Source: Oscillospiraceae bacterium | GTDB taxonomy: Bacteria; Bacillota; Clostridia; Oscillospirales; CAG-272 | Length of the DNA stretch: 46,459 nucleotides | Direction: 5' to 3' | NCBI GenBank assembly: GCA_015065335.1 | Contig: SVQM01000003.1 | Location: 1 to 46,459 of the forward strand | In this document: piece by piece, positions 25,946 through 34,651 of the stretch | Layout: each line of letters begins with the position of its first letter | How positions within the stretch are numbered: position 1 is the stretch's first letter | Position numbers and translations under genes: made by a program | Notes under the pieces: model-generated | The model's input: the letters and a program-made list of their open reading frames with translations, nothing else | What the model was told of the DNA's origin: nothing | The model's database searches: none

Positions 25946-26683
25946 CTAAATTCCTTTAAGATACGCAACCTCTTCATCGGTGAGGTGACGCCATTTTCCT
26001 GCGGGAAGATTACCGAGGGTGATCTCACCCTCACTGATCCTGCGAAGCCTGAGGATCGTAAGACCGCACATCTCACACATGCGGCGTATCTGTCTGTTGC
26101 GTCCCTCCATAAGAGTTACGAGGATATCTGTGACATTTTCGCCACGGCCTGTTTTTCTGCTTGACGAAACGATCTCGGCATTGACGGGGCAAAGCTTATA
26201 TCCGTCAAGCTCCATGGGAGCTTCAAGCTTTTTTACATCCTCAGCGGAAACATTACCTCTCAGACGTACTGCGTAGACCTTTCCGATATTTGATGACGGA
26301 TGCATTATTTTGTTTGCGGTCTCTCCGTCATCGGTGAGAAGAAGCAGACCTTCGGAGTACATATCGAGCCTTCCGATGGGATAAACTCTTTTACCCAAAT
26401 CACCGATAAGCTCCGTGACATCAGCACGTCCCTTTTCATCGGAAAGAGTCGTCACATATCCCGCAGGCTTGTTGAGCATTATATAAGTATACTCCTCAAT
26501 CGTACGGGGACGTATCTCACGACCGTCAAGTGTCACGGTGTCGTACCACGGATCGACTTTCATGCCTACTTCTGCAACCACGCCGTTTACGGTCACACGA
26601 CCGTCTGCAATAGCTGCTTCGGCATGACGTCGGGACATTACTCCTGCATCGGAGAAGAATTTCTGAAGTCTTATTTCATTCAT
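25946..26683 (-). CDS. rluB: RsuA/RluB-family rRNA pseudouridine synthase
   Basis: The protein has 245 residues. It has an N-terminal S4 RNA-binding domain (residues 1-60, RLQKFFSDAGVMSRRHAE) and the catalytic domain with the family motif GRLDMYSEGLLLLTDDGE, whose Asp is the nucleophile. RluB makes pseudouridine in helix 89 of 23S rRNA, while RsuA acts on 16S. The scpAB-dac-rluB gene order of Firmicutes favours RluB. It lies 36 bases after the carboxypeptidase gene. Confidence 0.92.
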   Translation of the reverse strand: MNEIRLQKFFSDAGVMSRRHAEAAIADGRVTVNGVVAEVGMKVDPWYDTVTLDGREIRPRTIEEYTYIMLNKPAGYVTTLSDEKGRADVTELIGDLGKRVYPIGRLDMYSEGLLLLTDDGETANKIMHPSSNIGKVYAVRLRGNVSAEDVKKLEAPMELDGYKLCPVNAEIVSSSRKTGRGENVTDILVTLMEGRNRQIRRMCEMCGLTILRLRRISEGEITLGNLPAGKWRHLTDEEVAYLKGI

Positions 26684-26719
26684 ATGTTACCTATGTATCC
26701 GCCCAAGGCGGAGAGATGT

Positions 26720-27850
26720 TTAAAATAATCTGAGTATCTTGTCAAGAAGGGAAGGATCCTTCAGTCTGTCGCATCCGCATTCGGCATAAAGGGGCAGGCG
26801 TGCTACTTCTTCATTTCCGAGATAGTAGCAAGCGTAACCTAAAACATCATCCTTTTTTACGGGAGCAATGATAAACCTCGGAGCTTCGATGACACATCGT
26901 ATTTCGGGTGAATCATTCGGCATTGACAGCCCGAAGCTGTCCCTGTTTTTTACGGTGACTGACGGTATAGATCCCCTGCTTACGGGAATGGAATGAGATA
27001 CACTTCCGGGAGATGCCGCATCAATATGCCTGTATGCCGAAAAACCGAAATCGAGCATGGCTCGGTGGTCGTTCCAGTCATCCGGTGCAGACAAGGTGAC
27101 AGCGATCATCGTGACGCCGTCTCTCACGGCGGCGGAAACAAGACACCTACCGCTTCGTTTGGTAAAGCCCGTCTTTACACCTACGGCACCGTCATAATAT
27201 TTGAGCAGCTTGTTGTGGTTTAAGAGAAGTCTGGTTCCTTCATCACCGTTCAGTGGGATAGTCGTCTTGTAGGTTGACACTATCTCTGCAAAATCCTTGT
27301 TTTTGAGTGCGGCAACGGTAAGCTTTGCCATATCCTCGGCAGTGGTATAATGCTCCTCGTGATCAAGTCCGTGAGGATTTGTAAAATGAGAGCTGTTCAT
27401 TTCGAGACGCTTTGCCGTTTCATTCATGAGCACGGCAAACTTTTCCACAGATCCCGCCACCTCAATTGCAATGGCACAGGCGGCATCGTTGGCACTTTCA
27501 AGAAGAAGTGCCTGAAGGAGCTGTCTCATGGTAAGCTCCTCTCCTGCTTTCAGGTATACGGATGAGCCTTCAACACCGCAAGCCTTTCCGTTTATCTTGA
27601 CCATTGCATCAAGATCGGAATAATTCTCAATAGCCACAAGAGCCGTCATTATTTTTGTGGTGCTTGCCATGGGAAGCTTTTCTCCGGAATTTTTTGACCA
27701 TACTATATGACCGCTGTCGCCTTCCACAAGCACAGCACTTTTTGCTGAAACTCCGATGGGGGCGGTGCCTGCAGAAACGGGAACTGCGCATACGACGGTG
27801 CAAATGAATAAGAGAAAAGGAACAACACGGCTGAGAGAAAATATTTTCAC
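26720..27850 (-). CDS. D-alanyl-D-alanine carboxypeptidase (peptidase S11, DacF/DacB type)
   Basis: The protein has 376 residues and begins with GTG 27850, with GGAGG 7 bases upstream. A signal peptide (about 1-28, ending VSAG) precedes the penicillin-binding domain with Ser63-T-T-Lys66, Ser119-A-Asn121 and Lys226-Thr-Gly228. It trims the terminal D-Ala of peptidoglycan stem peptides outside the membrane. The C-terminal part is the beta domain, and the end lacks a clear amphipathic anchor. Its place between gerW and rluB fits the sporulation-linked DacF/DacB group. A possible TATAAT at 27906-27901 lies in the 90-base gap upstream, but the -35 is weak. Confidence 0.95.
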   Translation of the reverse strand: MKIFSLSRVVPFLLFICTVVCAVPVSAGTAPIGVSAKSAVLVEGDSGHIVWSKNSGEKLPMASTTKIMTALVAIENYSDLDAMVKINGKACGVEGSSVYLKAGEELTMRQLLQALLLESANDAACAIAIEVAGSVEKFAVLMNETAKRLEMNSSHFTNPHGLDHEEHYTTAEDMAKLTVAALKNKDFAEIVSTYKTTIPLNGDEGTRLLLNHNKLLKYYDGAVGVKTGFTKRSGRCLVSAAVRDGVTMIAVTLSAPDDWNDHRAMLDFGFSAYRHIDAASPGSVSHSIPVSRGSIPSVTVKNRDSFGLSMPNDSPEIRCVIEAPRFIIAPVKKDDVLGYACYYLGNEEVARLPLYAECGCDRLKDPSLLDKILRLF

Positions 27851-27940
27851 GATAGATCCTCCAATTACGTACTGTGATTAGTTTTTATCACCGAGGGAGG
27901 ATTATACCGAAAAAATATTTCCTGCGTTTCGTGAAATTGA

Positions 27941-28363
27941 TTATTCGGGCTTTTTGTTTTTTGCGAGAGCATTTCTCAAACGCTCGATAAGCTCGGGAGA
28001 ACGCTCTACAAGACCGATGATGCTTGAAACGGGATCGGATGAACCTGCAGGCTGATTGATGTTTAGCATTTCAACGGAGCCTGTAGGAGAAACGATGAGA
28101 AAAGCTACGGGAGATACAGTCAGTCCCGAGCCGCCTACACCGCCGGAGTTTGCCGCAGGATTTACCAAACCAGCCTCAAACGCCTTCTTTGATGTGTAAT
28201 CAAGTCCACCGGAAGCATAACCCATAGAGAGCTTTGATACGGGGATGATGGTAGTGCCGTTAGCTGTGGTAACAGGCTCACCGATAACGGTGTTTGCATC
28301 AGCCATAGAGCTGATACCGTCCATTGCGAGTTTGAAGTTTTCGCTGAAATTGTTATTGCTCAT
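27941..28363 (-). CDS. gerW: GerW family sporulation protein (YtfJ)
   Basis: The protein has 140 residues. The family core is clear: an N-terminal helix, TVIGEPVTTANGTTIIPVSKLSMGYASGG, then a Gly/Ser-rich loop (GGVGGSGLTVSPVAFLIV) and a short C-terminal tail. GerW/YtfJ is needed for proper germination in Bacillus and is made in the forespore. Its start overlaps the DUF2953 gene by 11 bases, a pairing common in Clostridia, where the two are thought to act together. No separate promoter is obvious. Confidence 0.93.
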   Translation of the reverse strand: MSNNNFSENFKLAMDGISSMADANTVIGEPVTTANGTTIIPVSKLSMGYASGGLDYTSKKAFEAGLVNPAANSGGVGGSGLTVSPVAFLIVSPTGSVEMLNINQPAGSSDPVSSIIGLVERSPELIERLRNALAKNKKPE

Positions 28364-29063
28364 AATTATCTCCGTTCTTCCGCACTATGGCGGTTTTGTT
28401 TTTATTATTCTTTGATGCCTGAGATTCCATGCGGATCATTCTTTTGATATAGCTTTTGATAATGCCGCCGCCGGCTCTCAGGATATTTATTACCCTGATA
28501 CTGAATCTGATGCACACATCTCCGTGTACCGTTCCGTTTTCAAAATCAGCATTTACAAAAATATCCTTTGGGGATCTCAGTCTCATGTCGGTAAGATTCC
28601 CGAGAAGCTCCAGAAGAAGCTCTACGGCACTTACCGCTCCTGCATATGCAACAGCCGTAACTGCGGCGTTTTTTGTGCCGATATTCAGCCGTATACGAAG
28701 GATCTCGCATCTGAGATGACTGGTGAATTTTTCAGCAATATCACCCACAAGATCAAGGATCTCTGAAAGCTCACCCGGAAGGATCTTTTCTTTTTTCTTT
28801 TCACCGGTATCTGCAGGTTCAGATTTTTTGGAAACGTCCTCACTCATGAGCCGCCTGTATTTCTTTGGTGAATAGTCCGACAGCTTTATTTTTTTCTTCT
28901 TTTTCGGATAAAGCTTTATCCGAACAGGCCCTATCCATACGACCGCAGATGCCCCCCCTTTATCCGTCGGGGATTTACTGTAGGACAGTGTGATCCTTAC
29001 TCTCAGCATAAGGAGGAGAAATACGAGAAGAAGGATGCCTCCGATTATATAAAGAGCGATCAT
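28353..29063 (-). CDS. DUF2953 domain membrane protein
   Basis: The protein has 236 residues. One N-terminal membrane helix (about 3-22) is followed by a beta-rich segment and a basic linker (KKKKKIKLSDYSPKKYRR). A helical part (about 75-150) and the family end with CIRFSIRVINILRAGG follow. DUF2953 (YtfI-like) proteins sit beside gerW and are linked to sporulation, but their activity is unknown. The ATG overlaps the scpB stop (ATGA), showing translational coupling. Confidence 0.85.
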   Translation of the reverse strand: MIALYIIGGILLLVFLLLMLRVRITLSYSKSPTDKGGASAVVWIGPVRIKLYPKKKKKIKLSDYSPKKYRRLMSEDVSKKSEPADTGEKKKEKILPGELSEILDLVGDIAEKFTSHLRCEILRIRLNIGTKNAAVTAVAYAGAVSAVELLLELLGNLTDMRLRSPKDIFVNADFENGTVHGDVCIRFSIRVINILRAGGGIIKSYIKRMIRMESQASKNNKNKTAIVRKNGDNYEQ

Positions 29064-29743
29064 GATTCTGTGTTATCGCCACCTGCATCCGATACAGGTG
29101 TACTTTCTTCATCGGAGTAATCGGTGGTCTCCGTAAATACCATTCCTTCCATGGGGATGGTACCGTCGTCTTTCTCTACATCGGGATGTCCTTCCACAAC
29201 GGGCAGGTCCCCCAGAGATGACATACCGAAAACTCTGAGGAAATCCTCAGTGGTTCTGTAGATCATTGGGCGTCCGGGTACATCAAGTCTGCCGCAAGGC
29301 TCGATGAGGTGCTTTTCGGTGAGAGAATTCACCGCATAGGATGAATCCACGCCACGCACGGTATCAATGAATGATCTTGTGACAGGCTCATTGTAAGCGA
29401 CGATCGCAAGAACTTCGAGAGAAGATGCGGAAAGATTTCCGCCACGCTTGATACCGAGAGCGTCACGGATGTATCCGCCAAGCTCGGATTTAGTGCAGAG
29501 CTGGCATGAATCGGAAAAGCACAGGAGCATTATTCCTCTGGGAAGAGAATCCGGGGAGTTGTAATATTCCGCACGCTCATTTACGAGCTTTTTTATCTCA
29601 GAGGGAGAGCTGGCGGTAACGGCGGCAAGCTTTGCATAGCCTACGGGATAACCGGCGGCGAACAGCACCGCTTCGATAATGCTCATCTTTTCATCATCGG
29701 TGAGTATTGTAGGTTCGGTTATGATGTTTTCGTCTATAGTCAT
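29060..29743 (-). CDS. scpB: Segregation and condensation protein B
   Basis: The protein has 227 residues. It is the winged-helix kleisin-associated subunit of the SMC-ScpAB condensin, which organises and segregates the nucleoid. The core has two winged-helix domains with IIEAVLFAAGYPVGYAKL, SLEVLAIVAYNEPVTRSFID, VRGVDSSYAVNSL and PGRPMIYRTTEDFLRVFG. The acidic C-terminal tail is long and variable. AAAGGTGAT precedes the ATG, 19 bases after the scpA stop. Confidence 0.95.
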   Translation of the reverse strand: MTIDENIITEPTILTDDEKMSIIEAVLFAAGYPVGYAKLAAVTASSPSEIKKLVNERAEYYNSPDSLPRGIMLLCFSDSCQLCTKSELGGYIRDALGIKRGGNLSASSLEVLAIVAYNEPVTRSFIDTVRGVDSSYAVNSLTEKHLIEPCGRLDVPGRPMIYRTTEDFLRVFGMSSLGDLPVVEGHPDVEKDDGTIPMEGMVFTETTDYSDEESTPVSDAGGDNTES

Positions 29744-29762
29744 AGGTCATCACCTTTCAAAA

Positions 29763-30548
29763 TCATGAGTCATCGGCAACAGCACCGGAAAGATCGTCGG
29801 CGTTTGCGCCTTCCGAGAGAGATATCATACCATCATCCATTACATCGATGACACCGTCTTCACGGTAAGTCTCACATTCAAGAATGACAAGCCCCGATTT
29901 GAGCAGCTCAAGCATTGCCATGAACATGGCAATGAGCTCGTGCTTGTCATCGGCTTCCCTGAAATATTCGGAAAGACCTACCTTGCCGCCAAGCTTCAGC
30001 CTGCCTGAGAGACGGCGAACTACGGATTTGATCGATACGGGACGTGTTTCGATAATGGGATCGAATTTCTTTTTTGCCTCGGTATCTGAGATACGGACTG
30101 TGGTGAGCACACGGTTGTATGCCTTTGTGAGAAGATCGATGCTGTGATCGGCAACGAAAGATTTGTCTACCGTGATCTCATCAGTATCCTTGACCATGCG
30201 AAGTCCGTATTCACCGAAACGCTCTTTAAGATCCTCAGCCGCTGCCTTAGCACGTTTGTATTCGAGAAGTGCCGCCGCAAGAGCCGCACGGGGATCCTCC
30301 TCCTCAGCTTCTTCATCACGGGGCAGGAGCATACGGCTTTTTATAAGCATAAGCTCGCTTGCCATGACGATGAAATCGGAGGATAGCTCCATGTCCATGC
30401 TCTGTGCCTCGGCGATATATGCCATGTACTGATCACACAGAAGGGAAATGGGGATATCGTTTATGTCGATCTTGTGCTTTGAGATAAGGGACAGAAGCAG
30501 ATCAAGAGGTCCCTCAAAGGTGTCAAGCTTATAATTTATCTCAGTCAT
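29763..30548 (-). CDS. scpA: Segregation and condensation protein A (kleisin)
   Basis: The protein has 261 residues. ScpA bridges the heads of the SMC dimer. The N-terminus YKLDTFEGPLDLLLSLISKHKIDINDIPI is the family signature, followed by a middle helical region and a C-terminal winged helix (AMFMAMLELLKSGLVILECE). The short acidic tail after residue 235 is variable. It is followed by scpB in the standard order. Confidence 0.96.
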   Translation of the reverse strand: MTEINYKLDTFEGPLDLLLSLISKHKIDINDIPISLLCDQYMAYIAEAQSMDMELSSDFIVMASELMLIKSRMLLPRDEEAEEEDPRAALAAALLEYKRAKAAAEDLKERFGEYGLRMVKDTDEITVDKSFVADHSIDLLTKAYNRVLTTVRISDTEAKKKFDPIIETRPVSIKSVVRRLSGRLKLGGKVGLSEYFREADDKHELIAMFMAMLELLKSGLVILECETYREDGVIDVMDDGMISLSEGANADDLSGAVADDS

Positions 30549-30556
30549 TTTTTACC

Positions 30557-31234
30557 TCAAAGGAAGGGAATGAGTCCAACGAGCCACTCCATGCCGGACA
30601 AGATATGGAAAGTGATCCAGTTGAGTGGGGTATCAAGCACATTCAAGATAAGAAGCAACATGATTCCCAGGGAGATGTATCTCTCATATTTCATTACTCC
30701 GAAGTAATACTTAGGCGGGAGAAATGTATAGAATATCCTTGATCCGTCAAGTGGAGGACAGGGTATCAGATTGAAGACACCGAGTCCGAGATTGGTAAAG
30801 ATAAATCCGAGAATAAAGATCTGTGATACAAACGAGAGGTTGTACCCGAATTCAGTTGCGGGAAAGATCGGTAAAAGGTATCTGATGAGTACGGCACGAA
30901 GGATCACACCGATAAATGCAAGAATAAAGTTTGACATAGGGCCCGCAAGAGCTGAGAGAGCCATATCACGTCGGGGATTTTTAAAATATCTTGTGTTTAT
31001 CGGCACGGGCTTTGCCCAACCGAACCCTGCAAGAAGCATACAGAGAGCACCTATGGGATCAAGATGCTTCAATGGATTAAGCGTCAGACGTCCATACATT
31101 TTTGCGGTAGGATCACCCAGCTTGTACGCAATATATCCGTGACTTACCTCATGAATGGTGAGAGCAATAAGGATAGACGGTATAGACAACAGGAGATACA
31201 TAAGATCTTCGGTGGATGTAAGATTTGATAACAT
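30557..31234 (-). CDS. Site-2-protease-like M50 membrane peptidase
   Basis: The protein has 225 residues from ATG 31234, with AAAGG upstream. A frame start at 31312 overlaps ysxC and is rejected. Zinc ligands are in His28-Glu29-x-x-His32 (IHEVSHGYIAY). The second motif IPCPPLDGSR gives the third ligand. Five to six membrane helices are visible. This is the compact Rip/YwhC-like type that lies before scpA in many Clostridia. It lacks the PDZ domain of RseP, and its substrate is unknown. Confidence 0.92.
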   Translation of the reverse strand: MLSNLTSTEDLMYLLLSIPSILIALTIHEVSHGYIAYKLGDPTAKMYGRLTLNPLKHLDPIGALCMLLAGFGWAKPVPINTRYFKNPRRDMALSALAGPMSNFILAFIGVILRAVLIRYLLPIFPATEFGYNLSFVSQIFILGFIFTNLGLGVFNLIPCPPLDGSRIFYTFLPPKYYFGVMKYERYISLGIMLLLILNVLDTPLNWITFHILSGMEWLVGLIPFL

Positions 31235-31256
31235 AGTTTTGCCTTTCTTTGGGTTA

Positions 31257-31862
31257 TCAGACGGTTTCTGCGGCACCGATGATGGCGCTCCAAAGCTCAT
31301 CTCGGCCCTCACCGGATTTCGATGAATACATTATTACGGCGGCAGCATCTTCCGCAGCCTCACAGCTTTTGATTATCTCATCGAACTTGTTGCGCTCGGT
31401 TCGATTCAGCTTGTCACATTTTGTAGCTACGATAATGTGAGGAGTCTCGGTATCACGGAGGAACCATAGCATATCAATATCGTCCTTCGTTGGGCCGATC
31501 CGTGAATCAACGAGCTGTACTACAAGACACAGCTTGTCTATGTTCTGATTTTTGGTAAAATAACCGTCGGTGAGCATGGACCATTTTCTCTGCTCGGATG
31601 CGGTACGCTTTGCGTAGCCGTAGCCGGGGAGATCCACAAGATAGAGCTTGCGGTCTATGTCGTAAAAATTTATGGTGATGGTCTTACCGGGAGTGGCACT
31701 GACCCTTGCGAGAGATTTTCTCTGAAGGAGAGAGTTTACGAGGGAGGATTTCCCCACGTTTGATCTGCCGGCAAAGGCTATCTGCGGGAGCGCATCAACA
31801 GGAAACTGAGATGCAGCTCCTGCGGTGATCTTAAGATTTGCGTTGTGAAGATTCAGCTTCAT
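31257..31862 (-). CDS. ysxC: Ribosome biogenesis GTPase YsxC/EngB
   Basis: The protein has 201 residues. It is a GTPase needed for 50S subunit assembly. GTP-binding motifs are G1 at 32-39 (GRSNVGKS), G3 (DLPGYGYA) and G4 (ATKCDKL). The length is standard. It starts 15 bases after lon, the usual lon-ysxC pairing of Firmicutes. Confidence 0.96.
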   Translation of the reverse strand: MKLNLHNANLKITAGAASQFPVDALPQIAFAGRSNVGKSSLVNSLLQRKSLARVSATPGKTITINFYDIDRKLYLVDLPGYGYAKRTASEQRKWSMLTDGYFTKNQNIDKLCLVVQLVDSRIGPTKDDIDMLWFLRDTETPHIIVATKCDKLNRTERNKFDEIIKSCEAAEDAAAVIMYSSKSGEGRDELWSAIIGAAETV

Positions 31863-31877
31863 AGTCCTGTACCTGCT

Positions 31878-34319
31878 TTATCTTTTTTCGCAGTATGCGT
31901 TCGGTGCGTGATGAGCTTCGGGAATGATGGGTGCGGATTTGATGTTGTCCGCATGACCGCCGTCGGATGCGGTATTTGCAAACTCATTCTTGGGAAGAAG
32001 TGCAAGCTCAAGCACCTCTGCTGCGGTCTTGCAAGGACTGAATGTAAGTCCAGCCCTTACATCGGGATCGATCTCGTCGATGTCACCTGTGTTATCATAA
32101 GGGATTATTACCCTTGTGACACCTGCGCTATACGCCGCAGTGGTCTTTTCACGAAGTCCTCCGATGGCAAGAACACGTCCGGTAAGTGTCAGCTCACCCG
32201 TCATTGCGATGTCGGAGCGGACAGCTCTGCCTGTGAGAGTGCTTACAAGGGATGTGAGCATCGTGACACCTGCGGATGGACCGTCCTTGGGAACGGCTCC
32301 CTCGGGTACGTGGATATGTATGTCGAGAGTTTTATAAAAATCCTTCGGTACACCGAGAGCATCCGCATTAGCTCTGATGTAGCTTACGGCGATCTTTGCG
32401 GATTCCTTCATAACATCACCGAGAGTTCCCGTAAGCTCAAGCTTACCCGTACCCTCCATGACGGCAGTCTCTATCTTCAGAATATCTCCGCCGACCTCGG
32501 TATACGCAAGTCCGTTGACAACGCCGACAAGATCGCAGTCATTCTTCTTTTCGTCGAGGAATTTTCTTGTGCCGAGATAATCTTTGATGTTATCCTTGGT
32601 AAGAGATACTCTCTTTGATTTGCCGTCGGTGATGATCTTTGCTGTTTTGCGGCAAACGTTTGCAATGCATCTCTCAAGATTACGTACACCTGATTCTCTT
32701 GTGTAGCCGTCGATCATCTCAAATATCGCATCGTCGGAGAATCTCACCTGACGGAGAGCAAGACCGTGGCGACGTACCTGCTTTGCAATAAGATGATCCT
32801 TTGCAATGTGGAGCTTCTCATTTCTTGTGTATGTGTGAAGCTCGATTATCTCCATACGGTCAATGAGAGGACGGGGAACTGTATCAAGAGTATTTGCGGT
32901 AGCAATAAAGAAGCAGCTTGAGAGATCCACGGGGAGCTCAATGAAATGATCGCGGAAGGTACGGTTCTGCTCGGGATCGAGTACCTCAAGCATTGCAGAT
33001 GCGGGATCTCCGTGATTGTCTGCACACAGCTTGTCTATCTCATCAAGAAGCATGACAGGGTTGTTTACGCCGGCTTTTGTGAGAGCCGCAACGATACGTC
33101 CGGGCATAGATGCCACATATGTGCGTCTGTGACCTCGTATTTCAGCCTCGTCACGTACACCGCCGAGAGAAACACGTGCGTATTCTCTGTTCATTGCACG
33201 TGCGATGGATGCACCGAGCGAGGTCTTACCCACACCGGGGGGGCCTACAAAACAGAGAATCTGACTTCCGTGATCGGGACAGAGCTTTTTTACGGCAAGA
33301 AATTCAAGGATCCTCTCCTTGACCTTTTCAAGTCCGTAGTGATCTGCATTAAGTATCTTTTCCGCTTTCTTTATGTCAAGCTTATCCTGCGATGACTTCA
33401 TCCAGGGGAAATCAAGAACGGCATCAAGGTAAGAACGGATGGAGGATGCTTCGGGAGAAGCAAAGGGAGAACGGGAAAGATGCGTTATCTCCTTCTGTAC
33501 CTTTTCACGAACCTCATCGGGCAGAGGAGTGTTGTCAAGCTTCAGGTAATACTCGGCAACATCATCTCCGTCGGAACCGCCAAGCTCCTGTTGTATTACC
33601 TTCATCTGCTCACGAAGGTAATAGTCACGCTGATTCTCGTCTATCTGCTCACGTACCTTTTTGTGGATCTTTCCTTCAAGGCGAAGAAGCCTTGTCTCGC
33701 TCTCGATAAGCACGGCACATCTCTCAAGACGCTTCATGGGATCGAAATCGTCAAGTATCTGCTGCTTATCTTCAAGCCTTACAAAAATGTTTGCCGCTAT
33801 GAAATCTGCCATAAGTCCGGGATTCTTAAGTGCGGCAACGGCAGTGATGATATCCCCGGAGAGAGAGGGCACATGATTTATCATGTTTGCAAGAGATTCA
33901 AGCACCTCTCTTGAGAGAGCCTCGACCTTAAGATTGCCGCTGTCCTCGGAGAGCTGAACGGTCTTGGTCATGATGTCTGCGGTATAATAAGGACCGTCAT
34001 GATTTACAGAACAGACAGTTGCACGGCAAAGACCTTCTGCGATAACACGGAGGATCCCGTCGGGAGTGCGGAGAGTCTGTCTGATCTTTACGACCGTACC
34101 TGTGAGAAAGAAATCACCTTCTTCGGGTACCTCTATGGAAATATCCTTCTGACAGATCAGGAACAGAAGTCGGTCCCCCTTTTCGGAAGCCTCTGCTGCA
34201 GCGATGGAGAAATCTCGTTCCAGATCAAGATTTATGGGAATGGAGGGGAATGCCACAAGCCCTCGGAGAGGGATCATGGGCATTGAGGCTCTTTCAACTT
34301 TTTCTATGTAAGTGGGCAT
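31878..34319 (-). CDS. lon: ATP-dependent protease Lon (LonA)
   Basis: The protein has 813 residues, full length. It degrades damaged and regulatory proteins in the cytoplasm. Order: N-terminal LON domain (1-200, MIPLRGLVAFPSIPINLDLERDFS), a coiled linker, AAA+ with GPPGVGKTSLG and the Walker B LLDEIDKL, and a C-terminal protease with the catalytic dyad Ser682 (KDGPSAGVTM) and Lys725. The C-terminal 30 residues form a His/Ala-rich extra tail. Two possible -10 boxes (34406-34401 and 34384-34379) lie upstream but have weak -35 boxes. No CtsR or CIRCE operator was seen. It heads the long minus-strand run. Confidence 0.97.
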   Translation of the reverse strand: MPTYIEKVERASMPMIPLRGLVAFPSIPINLDLERDFSIAAAEASEKGDRLLFLICQKDISIEVPEEGDFFLTGTVVKIRQTLRTPDGILRVIAEGLCRATVCSVNHDGPYYTADIMTKTVQLSEDSGNLKVEALSREVLESLANMINHVPSLSGDIITAVAALKNPGLMADFIAANIFVRLEDKQQILDDFDPMKRLERCAVLIESETRLLRLEGKIHKKVREQIDENQRDYYLREQMKVIQQELGGSDGDDVAEYYLKLDNTPLPDEVREKVQKEITHLSRSPFASPEASSIRSYLDAVLDFPWMKSSQDKLDIKKAEKILNADHYGLEKVKERILEFLAVKKLCPDHGSQILCFVGPPGVGKTSLGASIARAMNREYARVSLGGVRDEAEIRGHRRTYVASMPGRIVAALTKAGVNNPVMLLDEIDKLCADNHGDPASAMLEVLDPEQNRTFRDHFIELPVDLSSCFFIATANTLDTVPRPLIDRMEIIELHTYTRNEKLHIAKDHLIAKQVRRHGLALRQVRFSDDAIFEMIDGYTRESGVRNLERCIANVCRKTAKIITDGKSKRVSLTKDNIKDYLGTRKFLDEKKNDCDLVGVVNGLAYTEVGGDILKIETAVMEGTGKLELTGTLGDVMKESAKIAVSYIRANADALGVPKDFYKTLDIHIHVPEGAVPKDGPSAGVTMLTSLVSTLTGRAVRSDIAMTGELTLTGRVLAIGGLREKTTAAYSAGVTRVIIPYDNTGDIDEIDPDVRAGLTFSPCKTAAEVLELALLPKNEFANTASDGGHADNIKSAPIIPEAHHAPNAYCEKR

Positions 34320-34541
34320 GTTTTCGTAGTATATCCTTTCGATTTCTGACAGCCGATCATATATGCATACAATACGGCATTATATAATAATTCATCTTAT
34401 ATTATAACACATTACTTCATTAAAATCTATACCATTGAGATAATTTTATGGCGGGAACGATAAATATTTTCAAAATATTCTTAAAATTTGCATCTTTGAG
34501 ACATGAGACAACGAAGTAAAGATAACAGTTGAGATGTACCG

Positions 34542-34570
34542 TTGACAAAAACGGCATTATGAAGTAAAAT
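34542..34570 (+). promoter_or_regulatory. Sigma-A promoter of the unrecognised membrane protein operon
   Basis: TTGACA (34542-34547), 17 bases, TAAAAT (34565-34570). A start near 34577 gives a leader of about 75 bases. Together with the lon upstream region this fills the 332-base gap. Confidence 0.85.
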
Positions 34571-34585
34571 ATAATATTGGTGAGG

Positions 34586-34613
34586 TATACGGTTTTGCAA
34601 AACCAACCGTATA
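34586..34613 (+). promoter_or_regulatory. 9-10-9 inverted repeat in the leader
   Basis: TATACGGTT (34586-34594) and AACCGTATA (34605-34613) are exact inverted copies; the centre TTGCAAAACC also contains a small palindrome. At about +10 to +37 it could be an RNA hairpin or an operator. No T-run follows, so it is not a terminator. Confidence 0.5.
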
Positions 34614-34651
34614 AATTGCCGCATAGATCACAGAGATCCGGGAGAAATAAA

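Noticed and set aside
34320..34540. CtsR or HrcA control of lon
   Set aside because: No CtsR direct repeat or CIRCE inverted repeat was found upstream.
34577..34651. N-terminal extension of the unrecognised membrane protein from TTG 34577
   Set aside because: The TTG coincides with the predicted transcription start, and the GTG at 34652 has a proper ribosome site.
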